From contig JAECUM010096237.1 in the NCBI GenBank assembly GCA_016617855.1, forward strand, positions 1 through 64,000: a stretch of DNA of 64,000 nt, written 5' to 3'. Shown here in pieces: positions 23,640 to 34,800 of the stretch. Source of the DNA: Megalonaias nervosa. Taxonomy: Eukaryota > Mollusca > Bivalvia > Unionida > Unionidae. The translations under genes and the position numbers were made by a program. Numbering within the stretch: position 1 is the first letter of the stretch; the number at the start of each line of letters is the position of its first letter. The notes beneath the pieces were generated by a model that ran no database searches, was not told the DNA's origin, and saw only the letters and a program-made list of their open reading frames with translations.

Positions 23640-24905
23640 TTCAAGGTAAGTCTTTAGTAAAACCCCATGCTGATCTGACCATCCATATAATATGAGTAGC
23701 AATAACAAGTTTTTCAAGATGGCCACTGTGGCGACATTGGACATCAGATCAGCACCATTTTCAATAAAGAACAACTATACATCATAAGAAGTAAAAATGT
23801 TTTAGTCAAAACCCCAATGAAAACCCCATGTCATGGTTGGTTGGTTGGTTGGTTGAATTTTAACGGTGCACCAGCACTATGAGGCTATTTAGTGCCATAC
23901 AAAAGGTCATATCTTTCATCATTTAAAAGTGGTAAAAGGTTTCGTATCGACCAGCGATACAAAACCAAACAGTTGAAAGTAAAACAATAAAATGGTAACA
24001 GTGATAAATAAATAAAGTTTCCTGATCAACGGGGAGTGCAAATGATGTATGACCACGAAAACAGATGAAAGGTAATTAAAATTTAGCGACGGTATATATG
24101 TAGCACATAAAACTGTACAAGGTGATAGCATAAAAGCTATAGCTTATGATAAATGCTTACTTCCTTCAGGAAGTCTATAATATAAGAAACGCTAACTGTA
24201 TCAAAGAGCTCCCTAATGTCATGCACATTGAAATAATGATCATGCGTAGGTTGGAGGTCGAAACATTCCAACAAACCCCATGTCAATATGACCATGGAGT
24301 AGCAATAACAAGATTTTCAAGATGACCACTGTGGTGGCCAAACTGGAGGTCAGATTGTCATCATTTTCATTTAGGACCACTGGACATCAATGACAGCCAA
24401 AATGGAGGCCAAATTGGCACCATTTTCATTTAGGACAAACTAGACATCATAAAAAGTATCGTAATGAAAACCACATGCTGATATGACATCATAAAAAGTA
24501 TTGTAATGAAAACCCCATGCTGATATGACCATCCATGTAGGAGAAGTAATGATAATAAGATTTTCAAGATGGTGGCCATACTGGATGTCAGATCAGCAAT
24601 ATTTTTATTTAGGACCAACTATACATCATAAGAAGTCTTTTAGCGAAAACCCCATGTTGCTATGATCATCCATTCTGGACGGGAAAATGATAAGATTTTC
24701 AAGATGGACCCTGTGACAACTATACTGGCTGTCCAAACACTACAATTTTCACTTAGAACCCACTAGACCATGAGATGAATGTGTGTGTAAAGTTTCATTG
24801 CATTCCTACAAGTAGTTTAGGAGAATCAGCAATAACAAGCTTGTGCTGACAGCTGGACAGACTTACATACGATGGACAACAGAAATAAGCTCTTCCGGTC
24901 TATGA
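23640..24905. repeat. Array of the ~160-bp repeat (second locus), interrupted by an insertion
   Basis: Blocks AAAACCCCATG, CAATATGACCATCCAT, AGCAATAACAAG, TTTTCAAGATGGCCACTGTG, ATGTCAGATCAGCA and TTTTCATTTAGGACCAACTA recur about five times. A 56-bp local duplication lies at about 24445-24530. The right end leaves the repeat through AGTTTCATTGCATTCCTAC, TGGACAGACTTACATACGAT and AAGCTCTTCCGGTCTATGAC. A similar exit phrase occurs near 33510-33560. The insertion at 23834-24272 splits one unit. Confidence 0.85.
23834..24272 (-). mobile_element. Retroposon-like insertion, 439 bp, with a 13-bp target site duplication
   Basis: AAACCCCATGTCA occurs immediately before (23821-23833) and immediately after (24273-24285) this block. 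The interrupted ~160-bp repeat reads continuously if one copy is removed. Read on the minus strand, the element ends in GCACCGTTAAAATTCAACCA followed by ACC units, a short tandem tail typical of LINE or SINE 3' ends. The 5' end (GTTGGAATGTTTCGACCTCC) shows no tRNA boxes and I see no open frame. It may be a 5'-truncated LINE 3' end or a SINE with a non-tRNA head. Its tail resembles that of the fragment at 59213. Confidence 0.85.
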
Positions 24906-25068
24906 CAGACAAAGCTTAAAAAGATGTCCCAAACACAAATTTTCCTTCATTCATTTCTTTGCCATTTTATCTACTCTTTTCTATATTTTTACCAAAGTTC
25001 CATGTCCAACTCTGTGTTTTTCATAATCAAACTGTTTACATATTCAAAGTTTAGGTGATAACTTACTG

Positions 25069-25283
25069 TATATACTTACTTATAAATCAAGTCCAACTGG
25101 AAACTGCACAGACCCAGATCTGCCATTGCATGTCCAGCAGATCTGGGTCTGTGCAGTTTGTTAGGAGTAATCATTAGAACAAACAGCAAAGACCCTGATC
25201 AAAGGCACATATTGCTATGACAGATCAGGATCTCTGTTGTTTGTAGTCTTACTTGACTTATAAGAGAGTATAGAGAATATGTA
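25069..25283. mobile_element. Palindromic MITE, copy 2
   Basis: TATATACTTACTTATAAATC at the left pairs with GACTTATAAGAGAGTATAGA at the right. The first monomer forms a near-perfect hairpin: CTGCACAGACCCAGATCTGC with GCAGATCTGGGTCTGTGCAG. Then TTAGGAGTAATCATTAGAAC leads to the second monomer (AAAGACCCTGATC ... GATCAGGATCTCTG). An (AAT)n tract begins directly after the right TA. Confidence 0.9.
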
Positions 25284-25284
25284 C

Positions 25285-25324
<40 letters not shown>
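25285..25324. repeat. (AAT)n microsatellite
   Basis: About 13 AAT units directly abutting the right end of the MITE. Confidence 0.95.
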
Positions 25325-25326
<2 letters not shown>

Positions 25327-27099
25327 CTCACTGCTAATGATACTGAATACATATTAGTGTGATTGGGTACTCTCAAAGAATATGCCATCACATGGATTGA
25401 ATATAGCAACGAGATTTGTTCTTTCCCATCTTTCAAATAAAGTTTGCATGTTCAGCAAAGTGTTGTTCACAACCTGGCATTTTACATATTGAAAGTTTGG
25501 GTAACTGAGTTACTGTCATTTACAATAATACAAACTCATTGCTGATAAAAGAGAGTACATATTATTCAAAGTGGGATTAGGTTACTCAGTGAATATGCCA
25601 CTGTAAAGATTGTATAAGAAGATTTATTATACATCAATTTTCCATTTATATCTATCTTACATTAACTTTCAAGCTTTTACTACATGTGACATATAATAAT
25701 TTGTTATTTAGCACTATCATTCAAAACAATTTTTTTTATGTCATTGTCTAAAGTGTATACCTCTATTATGCACAGGTCAACAGTGAATATTCTATTTCAA
25801 GAAGCTGGGCTGTTCCAGTTGAAATTTAAAATTACACTATTTAAATAATCAATCTTAAACATCAAGAAAATTTTAGATAAAGGTTCTAGATTTCCTGATG
25901 TGAATTTCTCTTTTGTTTCCTTGCAAAATGAACTTGCTTACTTTCTTTGTGATTGATTATACAGCAGTGGATAAATCTTACCTGTTGTAACTAAAACACA
26001 ACTACCTTTCTATTCCAAGCTTATCTATATTCATCCTGTACAGTTTATCAATCAGTGCTTAATCTGTGGTAGACCTTTTACAGTGATACAGGTAATGGTC
26101 TGCCATCTGATGAGGCAATTTATTTGGCAGGTACCTGCAGTTGTGAATACTTGCTACACAGGATAAATACTTTGCTGACAAGACAAGAAAGCAAAATATC
26201 TTCCCAAAGTCATAATAATCAACACAAAACTCTCTTGTTTCTTCCCCCAACCACTAACATGTATGAGAGGGAAGCTTGCAGATTAACAGATTAACAGCAC
26301 ACGATGATCCCTCCTAATGCATGTGGTGTATGCCAAACAGGATATTGCTGACAAAGTAATCTTTCATAAATTGCATACAAAACAAAGAAGCCACAATGAT
26401 CCAAAAAGAAATGCAACACTTTTAATTCATCATTCATACTTTCCAAGAAGTAATAGCATCAGAAATTTTTATCATTTGTTCCATGATGGTGAAGATCTTC
26501 ACACCCTTAATTAAGCAAATCATGGAACTGTTGAAGATTTTTACAACAAATTTCCTTTGGTAGAAAAATACATTTTCTTTTCTGACTTCCATTATGAACT
26601 AAACATAACAAGGCAATTGACTATATACAATTTGATTAATTAAGACTTTGAACTTCAGTTAAAATAATTAAGACTTGGAATTTCAGTTACCTTAAGTCAG
26701 TGAATCAAAGATCTTGGTATAGTAACTATCCCCTGGTATTATCAGTGATTGAAATTAGTGCCTGCACATGTGCCGACACCAACAATATTCTGGTTAGGTT
26801 AAAAAAATAAGTTTACAAAGCAGGTTCTTGGAGCAAGCTTGATATGTTAAAAGTTCATTAAAAACCAATCTGAAGAACCAGTAAATCATCTAAAGTTGCT
26901 GGTCTATCAGACCAGAAAGAAATCTAAGGAAAGGGGAAATTTTTGTTATTATGAACTAATTTAATACTAAATACTTAAAGAATAAGCTATTCTGGTAAAT
27001 ATAATCATGATGTTATTATCAAGCAGGAAGAAGCGAATGTACAATCTAGTACTGTTACTAAACCATTAGTTGGATTGTTCTTATTTCCAGACAAACTTA
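25325..27099. other. Spacer, no gene supported
   Basis: The phrase CTCACTGCTAATGATACTGA and a related one at about 25536 suggest a faint duplication of about 200 bp. No coding or RNA signal is seen. Confidence 0.5.
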
Positions 27100-27334
27100 G
27101 CCCAGAGTGAGTGGTCTAAGACATTCGCCTTTACAGACCACTGACATCTCATCTCTGTGTGTGTTCGAGTCTCAGGCTCAACCAACTTGGGTATGTGAGA
27201 AAGTTTGCTAGTAGTTTCCCATGGGTCAGTGATTCTTCCGTGGGTTTTCCCAGTTTCTTCCTCCACCAGATATACTGGCCACCATGTATCGTGCTAAAAA
27301 ATAACATTCAGCCCACAAAAATCAAGCAAACCAA
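27100..27334 (+). mobile_element. SINE-A copy
   Basis: Box A is GAGTGAGTGGTCTAAGACAT and box B is GTGTTCGAGTC. The body contains GGGTATGTGAGAAAGTTTGC, CAGTTTCTTCCTCCACCAG and ATACTGGCCACCATGTATCG. A tail in AACATTCAGCCCACAAAAAT and (CAAA)-like sequence follows. Open frames overlapping it on both strands are spurious. Confidence 0.85.
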
Positions 27335-27998
27335 ATTTAATACACAACTTCAAAATGACCTAAACCTCCTATTACACACCACTCATTGCTTAACCATAAC
27401 CTATGCTATTTAGTTCAGACAGTAAAACATAAAAGACTTCAGGAGGGTGTCTCTTATGTGAATGAATGGAAAATCTTTGCACAATTCAGCATCTTGTGTC
27501 AAGATTGATACCATTCTGACTCTACTGACTTGGGAAGACAGGTGCCCCATTCTTATCATAACTCATTAACAAGTACAAAGCTAATTAATGAGACCTGATA
27601 GGATCCACCTTGTAGAAAGCAACACTTTCTGTCAAGTTTACCCATCCTAATTAGGCAGTCATATTCCAGTAAAACATTACTGAAGTTTTTCTTTTAACCT
27701 GAAGTAGAAACAAATCTAGTTTATAGCACCCATTAATGGAGGTTATTTGGTCAGTAACAAGATAGTCTGGTCATAGGTCAAAATAACTTTTAAATTAGGA
27801 CAGAAAGATTACTCAAATATTTGTGAATTATTACCATATATAAGATCTAGGTCAATAATCTTACAGTAGATAAGCAACTGTTAGCTATTAGTCTTTGAGG
27901 TTTCTACACATGCTTCGTATTCTTTCAGCGCAAAACACACCCAAGACTTGTCTGAAAACTCGAGACAAAGAAAATGTAAAATGACTGTCTAAAAACCA
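27335..27998. other. Spacer, no gene seen
   Basis: No coding, RNA or repeat signal recognised. Confidence 0.5.
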
Positions 27999-28156
27999 CA
28001 GTAGAACCAGTTCTGAAAGAACACCCCTTTGTGCCAAACAATAATGATCTCTCATAGCAGGTCCACTATATAATCAATAAATTTATGCATGGAGAATCTG
28101 ATCTCTCGAGACAGGTGGTCTCTCATAACAGTGGTCTCTCAAGGCAGGTTTTACTG
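27999..28156. mobile_element. Small inverted-repeat element, 158 bp (candidate DNA-transposon MITE)
   Basis: The left end CAGTAGAACCAGTTCTGAAA is imperfectly complementary to the right end, whose reverse complement reads CAGTAAAACCTGCCTTGAGA. CCA lies on both sides (27996-27998 and 28157-28159) and could be a 3-bp target duplication. The interior repeats GGTGGTCTCTCATAACAG-like words. Related words at 31225-31280, 6490-6545 and 61143-61190 suggest more fragments. Confidence 0.6.
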
Positions 28157-28185
28157 CCATGAACTGTGGCTCTTTATTCTGATCC

Positions 28186-28362
28186 TTTCCTCTGTGCTAT
28201 GCAGCTGGGCAGGAAGAGTAAAAGATTCATAATACAAGGGTTGCAAGTTTGACACCCACCCAGCCCAGCCTGGGTTGGCTGCACTGGTGTGCCCTCATGG
28301 AAAGGCACTTAGGTCCCAATTTCCTCAACATAACATATACAATAATGTACTCAAAATATAAT
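28186..28362 (+). mobile_element. SINE-B copy, degraded head
   Basis: AGATTCATAATACAAGGGTT and GCAAGTTTGACACCC resemble the anticodon and T arms of a tRNA. The core CCCAGCCTGGGTTGGCTGCA, then TGGAAAGGCACTTAGGTCCC and CAATTTCCTCAACATAACAT, is shared with the other SINE-B copies. Confidence 0.7.
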
Positions 28363-30773
28363 TAAATACTCCAATTTCTTTTCTAATAGATATACACTTA
28401 AAGAATTATAGAAGAAATTTTCAAATCTGACAAAAATGAAAATACCACTGCAAAATTTTGCAATTTATATTTTTTCAATAAATGACATATTTTCAAAAGC
28501 CGTATGTGAAAAGATTTATCTGAAAGGCGTTGAAGTAAAATAATGTAAGAATACAAAATTATTTAAAACTCCCAAGCAATACCAATCTGCAGCATCTGAA
28601 ACAGCTTGTCTCTGCAATGGAATTTGAAATTTTTCACACAATTTAATGGGCAAGCTTGCGGTGATGATGAAAACTTCCCCTGTGGTGGCAGGCTTGCAGC
28701 AGTTCACAGGGATAATACAGCTGGGGATGCAATCTTTCTGATTCTAATGGATATTGCACTATTTTGAAGTTAATTATCTAATTTTATTTCACACTCAGTG
28801 ATCATTATCCAATACTCAGTATCATCAAGATCTGATGTATGCCTAAAGCTGAGAGATGCATCACTAATGGCATCAACAGAACCTGGCAGCAAGAGCACAT
28901 CTTTTTCCCTGCTTCAATAACACCCATCAGGAAAACACCATCATCTTCCCATGATAAGACCTGTGCTTGATGATAAGCCCCATCCCAATTTCAACAAATT
29001 TAGGCATGTTTTCACACAAGAAAGCTTCTTTCTATAATACATGCCCACCTTCACTTTTCTGAAAATTTACAAAGTTGCCCCCACCCACCATCACCACCAC
29101 CACACTCACCTCCTTTCCCCAGCCGTAAGCCAAAAAGGCCACAGTCGATAATAGCAGAAATACTGTACTATACATTTTGGCTCTGCCTCAGTGCTATGGT
29201 AGATCTGATGTCTTGATCAGCAACTTTTTCACTTTGAAACTTTTTACAGTAAAGGGTATTGACAAGAACGTTGATCACACTTTACATGTTTGCACTCAAT
29301 TGGATGTCAGAAAGGGAGTAGATGGTCTGCAATTTTAATTTCCCATTCTATCAAATGTCTTTCACAATGGGGAAGATCTGAGCAAACCTTAAGTTATCTC
29401 CATACAAAATAAATTCATTATGTGCAATATTGCAAAAATTTCTGCATGACTACACTGATTATATCAAGAAATGTTGTTAGCCTGTAATAAGTGTACACCT
29501 AGACATCTTTTCATCTTATATTACTGCATTGTATCTATTAATGGATATAAAATTTGAAAATAATGATGTTTTTCTTTGTGCCCTTACAGTAGGATAATGA
29601 GTTTTTCAGACTGGTTCCAATAAATCACAACTGTAAGGAAATATCTCAAATAGCCTCTTTATATCAAAACTGATTATTTACAAAAATCAAAGACACACGA
29701 TTAGGCAACACCAAAATAATTCATAATTTTTCAGTTTTTTTTTTTAAATAACGTGCAATTAAGTAACAATTTATGTATTGCTTTTACTTTTTTCTGAGAT
29801 TGCATATTTTATGATCTGGATTCCTGCAAATGACAGAAAAAAAAAGAAATTGGGATTTTTCTGTCTTAAACTGTTTTTGTCATACTGCATAATATAGGAG
29901 CACAATTTCTGAAACAAAACCAAATTAATGCAGTGTGGCTTCATCTCTGAAAGTTGCTTCTTTTAAAAAAAAATAAAAACATTCCTTCTTTGGCTTGAAA
30001 ATCTAAACAGGTCATTTATATATGCACTGCAAACAAACTTACCAACTTTCGTTTCTCTATTACAGTTGGTTCTGTACAATCATTTATGCTCATAAGGTGT
30101 TCACCAACAAATGTCCAAGTCCAAAAAATTTACCAATTCATAATGAAAAACTGTTTTAGCAGCATGAAAATCAGTGATCTAAATAGACATGCAAACATGT
30201 CTAATAAATGTTTTTTGTCTATGTTAAGTGGTTTTCGTACCATCATGCTAACAAAGAGAAAGCAGACTTTAAAAATTAAAAGATGTTTCAACTAGCAAGA
30301 TGAATGCTCTGCCAACCCTTTTTTGTATAACACTGCAGTCAATTGTGTATCAGAATCATACATAAACAAAAATTTAACCATCAAAATGCATGAAATTTAG
30401 GTAACACTGACCTACTTTTTGGTAGGGCAGTTTTATCACAGTGAGACAAACCTTCACAATTCTTAGGGTAACACTGGGATTTGGGGTAAAAAGGGGACAA
30501 GCAGGCAAAACTGATGCATCCAATAAGGAAAAGAAAAACAAAAAAGAAACTCAAATTTTCACCCATTTGCTTATGTGAGGACCAAATGCCAATCCAAAAC
30601 AATTTGTTGTACATGTTTATGCAACTGTTGATATAATAGTCTTTCTAAATATACACATGAATTCATTTTGGAAATAACAAGAAAACTTTCTCTTCTACAC
30701 CCATCCATAACGAGTTAACAGTATATGACCATTCCATGTTCATGGTGGAGCAAAAAAATGAAAAGAATGCTGC
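28363..30773. other. Spacer, no gene supported
   Basis: AT-rich. A pyrimidine-rich C run with CACC repeats lies at about 29075-29125 and ends in CTTTCCCCAG. It could act as a splice acceptor, but no convincing exon follows. Short open frames here lack motifs. Confidence 0.5.
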
Positions 30774-30915
30774 AACGTCATGAAAATCTAAGATCATCTA
30801 CATCACAACATATGCGTATAAACGTCATGAAAATCTAAGATCACCTACATCACAACATATGCGTATAAACGTCATGAAAATCTAAGATCACCTACATCAC
30901 AACATATGCGTATAA
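30774..30915. repeat. 47-bp tandem repeat, 3 copies
   Basis: ACGTCATGAAAATCTAAGAT then CACCTACATCACAACATATG and CGTATAA repeats three times with one base change (ATC/ACC). The TGAAAATCTA starts are at 30781, 30828 and 30875. Confidence 0.97.
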
Positions 30916-31353
30916 ACATATGTATCTACCTGAAACAATTTTTGTGCCATTATGTTAATGATCTTCATGGTCATACAGATGGATGGACCGTGCACTTAAA
31001 TTTACAAACTTTCTTTCTGACATGTGATTGGAGGTACACTGCATCAAATTTATGAGCAATGTCCCACTATATACTGTTTTATGGTTGTGGGATGAAAAGC
31101 AAAATACAACACTCCCTCACTGTATCACCATTCATTATAATATTGTTTCTTTTATGGGGCAGGTTTGGTCATGGATCTAATATTCAAGAAGTGATAATAA
31201 AATTATATGTACCATATACTTCATTATAAGGTGGTCTCTGTTTAAGGTAGTCTCATTAACAGGTGGTCTCATTAACAGGTGATATAATCTGGATCCCAAC
31301 AGTATTATGAGTGAGTATTATAACTGTTTAAAATCTGGAAACTGAAATTAAAT
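30916..31353. other. Spacer with GGTGGTCTC words
   Basis: No gene seen. At 31228-31282, AAGGTGGTCTCTGTTTAAGG and two AACAGGTGGTCTCATT-like copies recall the interior of the element at 27999. Confidence 0.5.
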
Positions 31354-31564
31354 TGTATTCATGTTTAAGTCCAACTCCAAACTGCAAAGATCCATATCTG
31401 CCATCACATAAAGTGCAAGTAGATCTGGGTCTATACAGTTTGTAAGGAGTAATCAGTAGAACAAAAAACACAGATGCTAATCTGCCAGCACAACATTATG
31501 TAACTGCATATCAGTGACTACTTGTTAGCAATTGGGCTGGCCTTGTAAGCGAGTATATATGGTA
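31354..31564. mobile_element. Palindromic MITE, copy 3
   Basis: The left end is eroded (TTTAAGTCCAACTCCAAACT). The first hairpin monomer is recognisable (AAAGATCCATATCTGCC ... AGTAGATCTGGGTCTATACA), followed by AAGGAGTAATCAGTAGAACA, a decayed second monomer, and the right end CTTGTAAGCGAGTATATATG followed by GTA. Confidence 0.85.
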
Positions 31565-31996
31565 CTCATCTAAATGGAATCTTGCATAGCTTGAAGTACA
31601 TGTGTAATATCTACATGACTTACAGGCTACAACACTAGTCTAATACAAAGGCAGTACATATCATATAAATGCAGACAAAACTGAATAATGTTTGGACCAG
31701 AGACAGTCAGCGGACCATGCTGTCTAGAGCAATTACAGACATCAAATGTCATCTGACACTTGTGTTTTGGCAGTCCTTCAAGAATATTCAAAATATCTGT
31801 GGTTGTCTTTATGTTTTGCATAACATTTTAAAACAATTACAGAGATTAATGAATAATAAAATTACTGACAGTCTGATGTAATACTGATAAAAAGTATTAA
31901 TGAAAAAAATATTCTAGCTGTCAATTTTATACCAGAATTCTGTTTTTAAATCTGAATGATTAGATATTACAAGAATAGAAGCAAACCAAAACGACT
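31565..31996. other. Spacer, no gene seen
   Basis: Overlapping short frames on both strands at 31627-31881 have no recognisable motif. Confidence 0.5.
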
Positions 31997-32302
31997 GCTA
32001 CAGTGGCCTAGTGGTTAGAGTGTCCACCTTGGGTGTGGGAGGTCGTGGGTTTGAACCCTCGCTGAGTTATACCAAAGACTTATAAAAATGGTACTAACAG
32101 CTGCCTCGCTAGGTGCTCAGCATTAAGAGAGATTAGTCGGCCTGGTGTCAAGATAATGTGACTGGGTGGGACATCATGCTACATGTCTGCTGCATGTGAT
32201 GCCCCAGTGCTAGACATCACTATAAACTGCCACACTGCAGACATCGTAGCGATATGACTGAAAAATTGTTCAAGCCATATTAAAAATCCAAATCACACAC
32301 AC
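31997..32302 (+). mobile_element. SINE-C, full-length tRNA-derived copy with CA tail
   Basis: Box A is GTGGCCTAGTGGTTAGAGTG and box B is GGGTTTGAACCC. The body contains GCCTCGCTAGGTGCTCAGCA, TGGGACATCATGCTACATGT and TAAACTGCCACACTGCAGAC. The 3' end, ATTAAAAATCCAAATCACAC, runs into (AC)n. The copies at 34521-34800 and 47574-47671 (both minus strand) end at the same point in CA repeats. It is not an intact tRNA gene, because the 3' half does not continue as an acceptor stem. Confidence 0.88.
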
Positions 32303-32719
32303 GAACCAAAATAAGGATATAATGTAAAAGAAACAAGTTCTTTTGAGACATGTGCAATGTAAAAGGAAAAAGGTACCAGAGGTTAAATAATTACTCATGG
32401 TAATTGAATAAGCCAAGTTTTTGACAGATGCAAAACATTAAAGAAATAAAATTACTGGAGATCATCAAAACAAGTAATTATCGTATTAAAGCAGAGTTAA
32501 TTTTAGGTTATGCCATGGCACCCTTCAATCATTTTTTCATCTTTGGCAAAGAAACCTGTCTTTATGGCACCCAATGGGTGCAGTGTATCAAAAACAAGAC
32601 CACTGGAAACAAAGAAAATAGATTACAGTTGATTTTTGAGTGACTGAATCAAGCGCATATTGACTTACTGATGACTTACGCATAATGACTTACTGATTAG
32701 AATCCATTTATTAAAGGGA
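32303..32719. other. Spacer, no gene seen
   Basis: A 71-codon frame (32428-32643) has no recognisable motif. Confidence 0.5.
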
Positions 32720-32932
<213 letters not shown>

Positions 32933-33258
32933 GAAAGGTCTTACTAATTTTGATTATAAAAAATGAGAAAAACATGGTTGATGATCATGGATAGCAGAAA
33001 CACCGATGCATTTATTTCCAAAGAAGCTACCGGAAGGAAAAATATAGACTCCAAAAGTCCCAAATAAATTCTAGATGGAGATTGTTAAGCACAAGAATTG
33101 AAACCACTGAAACCATTGTCTGGAAGGCTCACTGCAAGGCAGGTTGGTAATGATACATGTTAGACTTTTCTTGAATAAACAAGAAACAGGTAAGGACATT
33201 TGTGACCTCCTGATTTTTTTAATACATCAGAAGAAAGTCTCATTCAAATGATCTCATG
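32933..33258. other. Spacer, no gene seen
   Basis: No coding, RNA or repeat signal recognised. Confidence 0.5.
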
Positions 33259-33447
33259 TATATACTTGCTTAAGTTTCCAACTGCAAACAAATAAACTGA
33301 TCTGTCATTGCATAATGCACCAATACATCAGCATCTATGTTCTTTCACTGATTACGAACTGCATAGACCCAGATCTGCTGGCACATTACAGATCTGGATC
33401 TATGCAATCAACAGTTGGATCCGACTTGTACGTGCATATACATGGTA
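33259..33447. mobile_element. Palindromic MITE, copy 4, shortened
   Basis: The left end TATATACTTGCTTAAGTTTC pairs with the right end GACTTGTACGTGCATATACA. The second hairpin (CATAGACCCAGATCTGCTGG with CAGATCTGGATCTATGCA) is intact. The first monomer is shortened, which accounts for the smaller total length. Confidence 0.85.
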
Positions 33448-34084
33448 AACAAACTTAAAACTAGCTAACTGAAGGACAGAGTACGATGAAGGATTCAAAT
33501 GATGGACAACAGACAATAGACCATCCCATAAGATCTTCTAGTCTATAACCAGTAGAGCTAAGATACTAAGCAAACTATGAACAAATTCATCTACAACTGA
33601 TTTCTTTGTTATTTTTGTCTTGTCAATACATTTTTAAATGAAAAGGTTTATCAGATGTTTCCCAACAAGCCAATTTGCAGTCTTTAAAATCCTATGTATC
33701 AGGCAACATATCAAAAACCACACTAGTTTAATTTGTCAAAGAACACATCCTTGTCACTTTCAGAGTTGGTGTAAAATGCTAGCTACACAAGCATGTTAAA
33801 CCATAGATAACCTTTTGTCTAAAGTGAAACCATGCCTGTTTTAGCCTAAATGCCTATACTGTGTAAGAACTGCAACACAGTATATCCATATTTTACCATA
33901 TGCAGGTCCTTCAAGAGCTCTATCTAAACTTCCATTACAGTACAAGTACAAAATCAGTAAAGAACGTTCAATTCTAATATATGACATTAAACTCAGATCT
34001 CTGTTTCATCCAAATTTTACAATTATCTGCTATATTTGACATAATATCCACACATTCCTTAACAAGCACACACACACCCCTCTT
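33448..34084. other. Spacer, no gene seen
   Basis: At 33478-33560, GAAGGACAGAGTACGATGAA, GGACAACAGACAATAGACC and AGATCTTCTAGTCTATAACC resemble the right exit of the ~160-bp repeat array at about 24840-24905. Nothing else is recognised. Confidence 0.5.
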
Positions 34085-34242
34085 TTGAGGAAGTCATGTA
34101 GCTCTGTTGGTAAAGCATTGGACTCATAATCCAAAGGTCGTGGGTTTGATACACAACCAGGCCATTCTAGACGGCCTGATTCAGTGTATCCATGGAAAAG
34201 GCACTTAACTCCCATCTCCTCTGCATGATATAGCCAATAATG
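34085..34242 (+). mobile_element. SINE-B copy with Met-tRNA-like head
   Basis: TAGCTCTGTTGGTAAAGCAT (box A region), GGACTCATAATCCAAAGGTC (anticodon arm, CAT in the loop) and GTGGGTTTGATACAC (T arm) follow an elongator Met tRNA closely. The acceptor stem is missing and the T stem pairs poorly, so this is a SINE head or tRNA pseudogene and not a working tRNA. The body (CGGCCTGATTCAGTGTATCC, GAAAAGGCACTTAACTCCCA) matches other SINE-B copies. Confidence 0.8.
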
Positions 34243-34425
34243 TGCTGGGCTGAGTGGTCACCTTTACAGATCATTGACATCTCATCTTTGTCCACATGGG
34301 TTCAAATATCAGGCTCAGTAACATCATATGTGAGAAATTTTGTTAGTAGCTAGTTCTTTGGTGGTTCTTCCCAGGGTTTTCTCAGTTCTTCCTCCACCAA
34401 ATATACTTGCCATTTACAGCCTATC

Positions 34426-34428
<3 letters not shown>
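34243..34428 (+). mobile_element. SINE-A copy, directly downstream of SINE-B
   Basis: GGGCTGAGTGGTCACCTTTA is the head and ACATGGGTTCAAATATCAGG the box B region. The body has TTCTTCCCAGGGTTTTCTCA and CTTCCTCCACCAAATATACT. The 3' end passes directly into (TG)n. Confidence 0.8.

Positions 34429-34520
<92 letters not shown>
34429..34520. repeat. (TG)46 microsatellite between two SINE 3' ends
   Basis: A pure TG run of 92 bp. Its right edge is the CA tail of the minus-strand SINE-C. Its left edge is the 3' end of SINE-A. The repetitive Cys/Val frames are not genes. Confidence 0.97.
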
Positions 34521-34521
<1 letters not shown>

Positions 34522-34800
34522 TTTTGATTTTTAATGTAGCTTTAAAAAATTTTCAGTCATATGCAGTGTGGCAGTTTATAGTGATGTCTAGCACTGGGGC
34601 ATCATGCAGCAGACATGTAGCATGATGTCCCACCCAGTCACATTATCCTGACACCTGCCGACCAGTCCTAACACTATCCTCTCAATGCTAAGCGCCTAGC
34701 GAGGCAACTGTTAGTACCATTTTTATAAGTCTTTAATCAGCCGGGTTTGAACTCGCAACCTCCTGCATCTAAGCCAGATGCTCTAACCACTAGCCACTGG
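34521..34800 (-). mobile_element. SINE-C, minus-strand copy
   Basis: Read on the minus strand: CCAGTGGCTAGTGGTTAGAG (box A), GCGAGTTCAAACCCGGC (box B), GCCTCGCTAGGCGCTTAGCA, CACTGCATATGACTGAAAAT and AAAAATCAAAATCAC before the CA repeat. It is the partner of the copy at 31997. Confidence 0.88.

Noticed and set aside
29075..29125. Polypyrimidine tract and CAG as a splice acceptor
   Set aside because: No exon-like frame with a matching donor follows. Pyrimidine tracts are common by chance here.
31997..32075. Possible functional tRNA gene
   Set aside because: Boxes A and B are clear, but the sequence continues as a repeated SINE body found again at 34521 and 47574.
34090..34165. Possible functional tRNA-Met gene
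   Set aside because: The anticodon arm is good, but the acceptor stem is absent, the T stem pairs poorly, and a SINE body follows.
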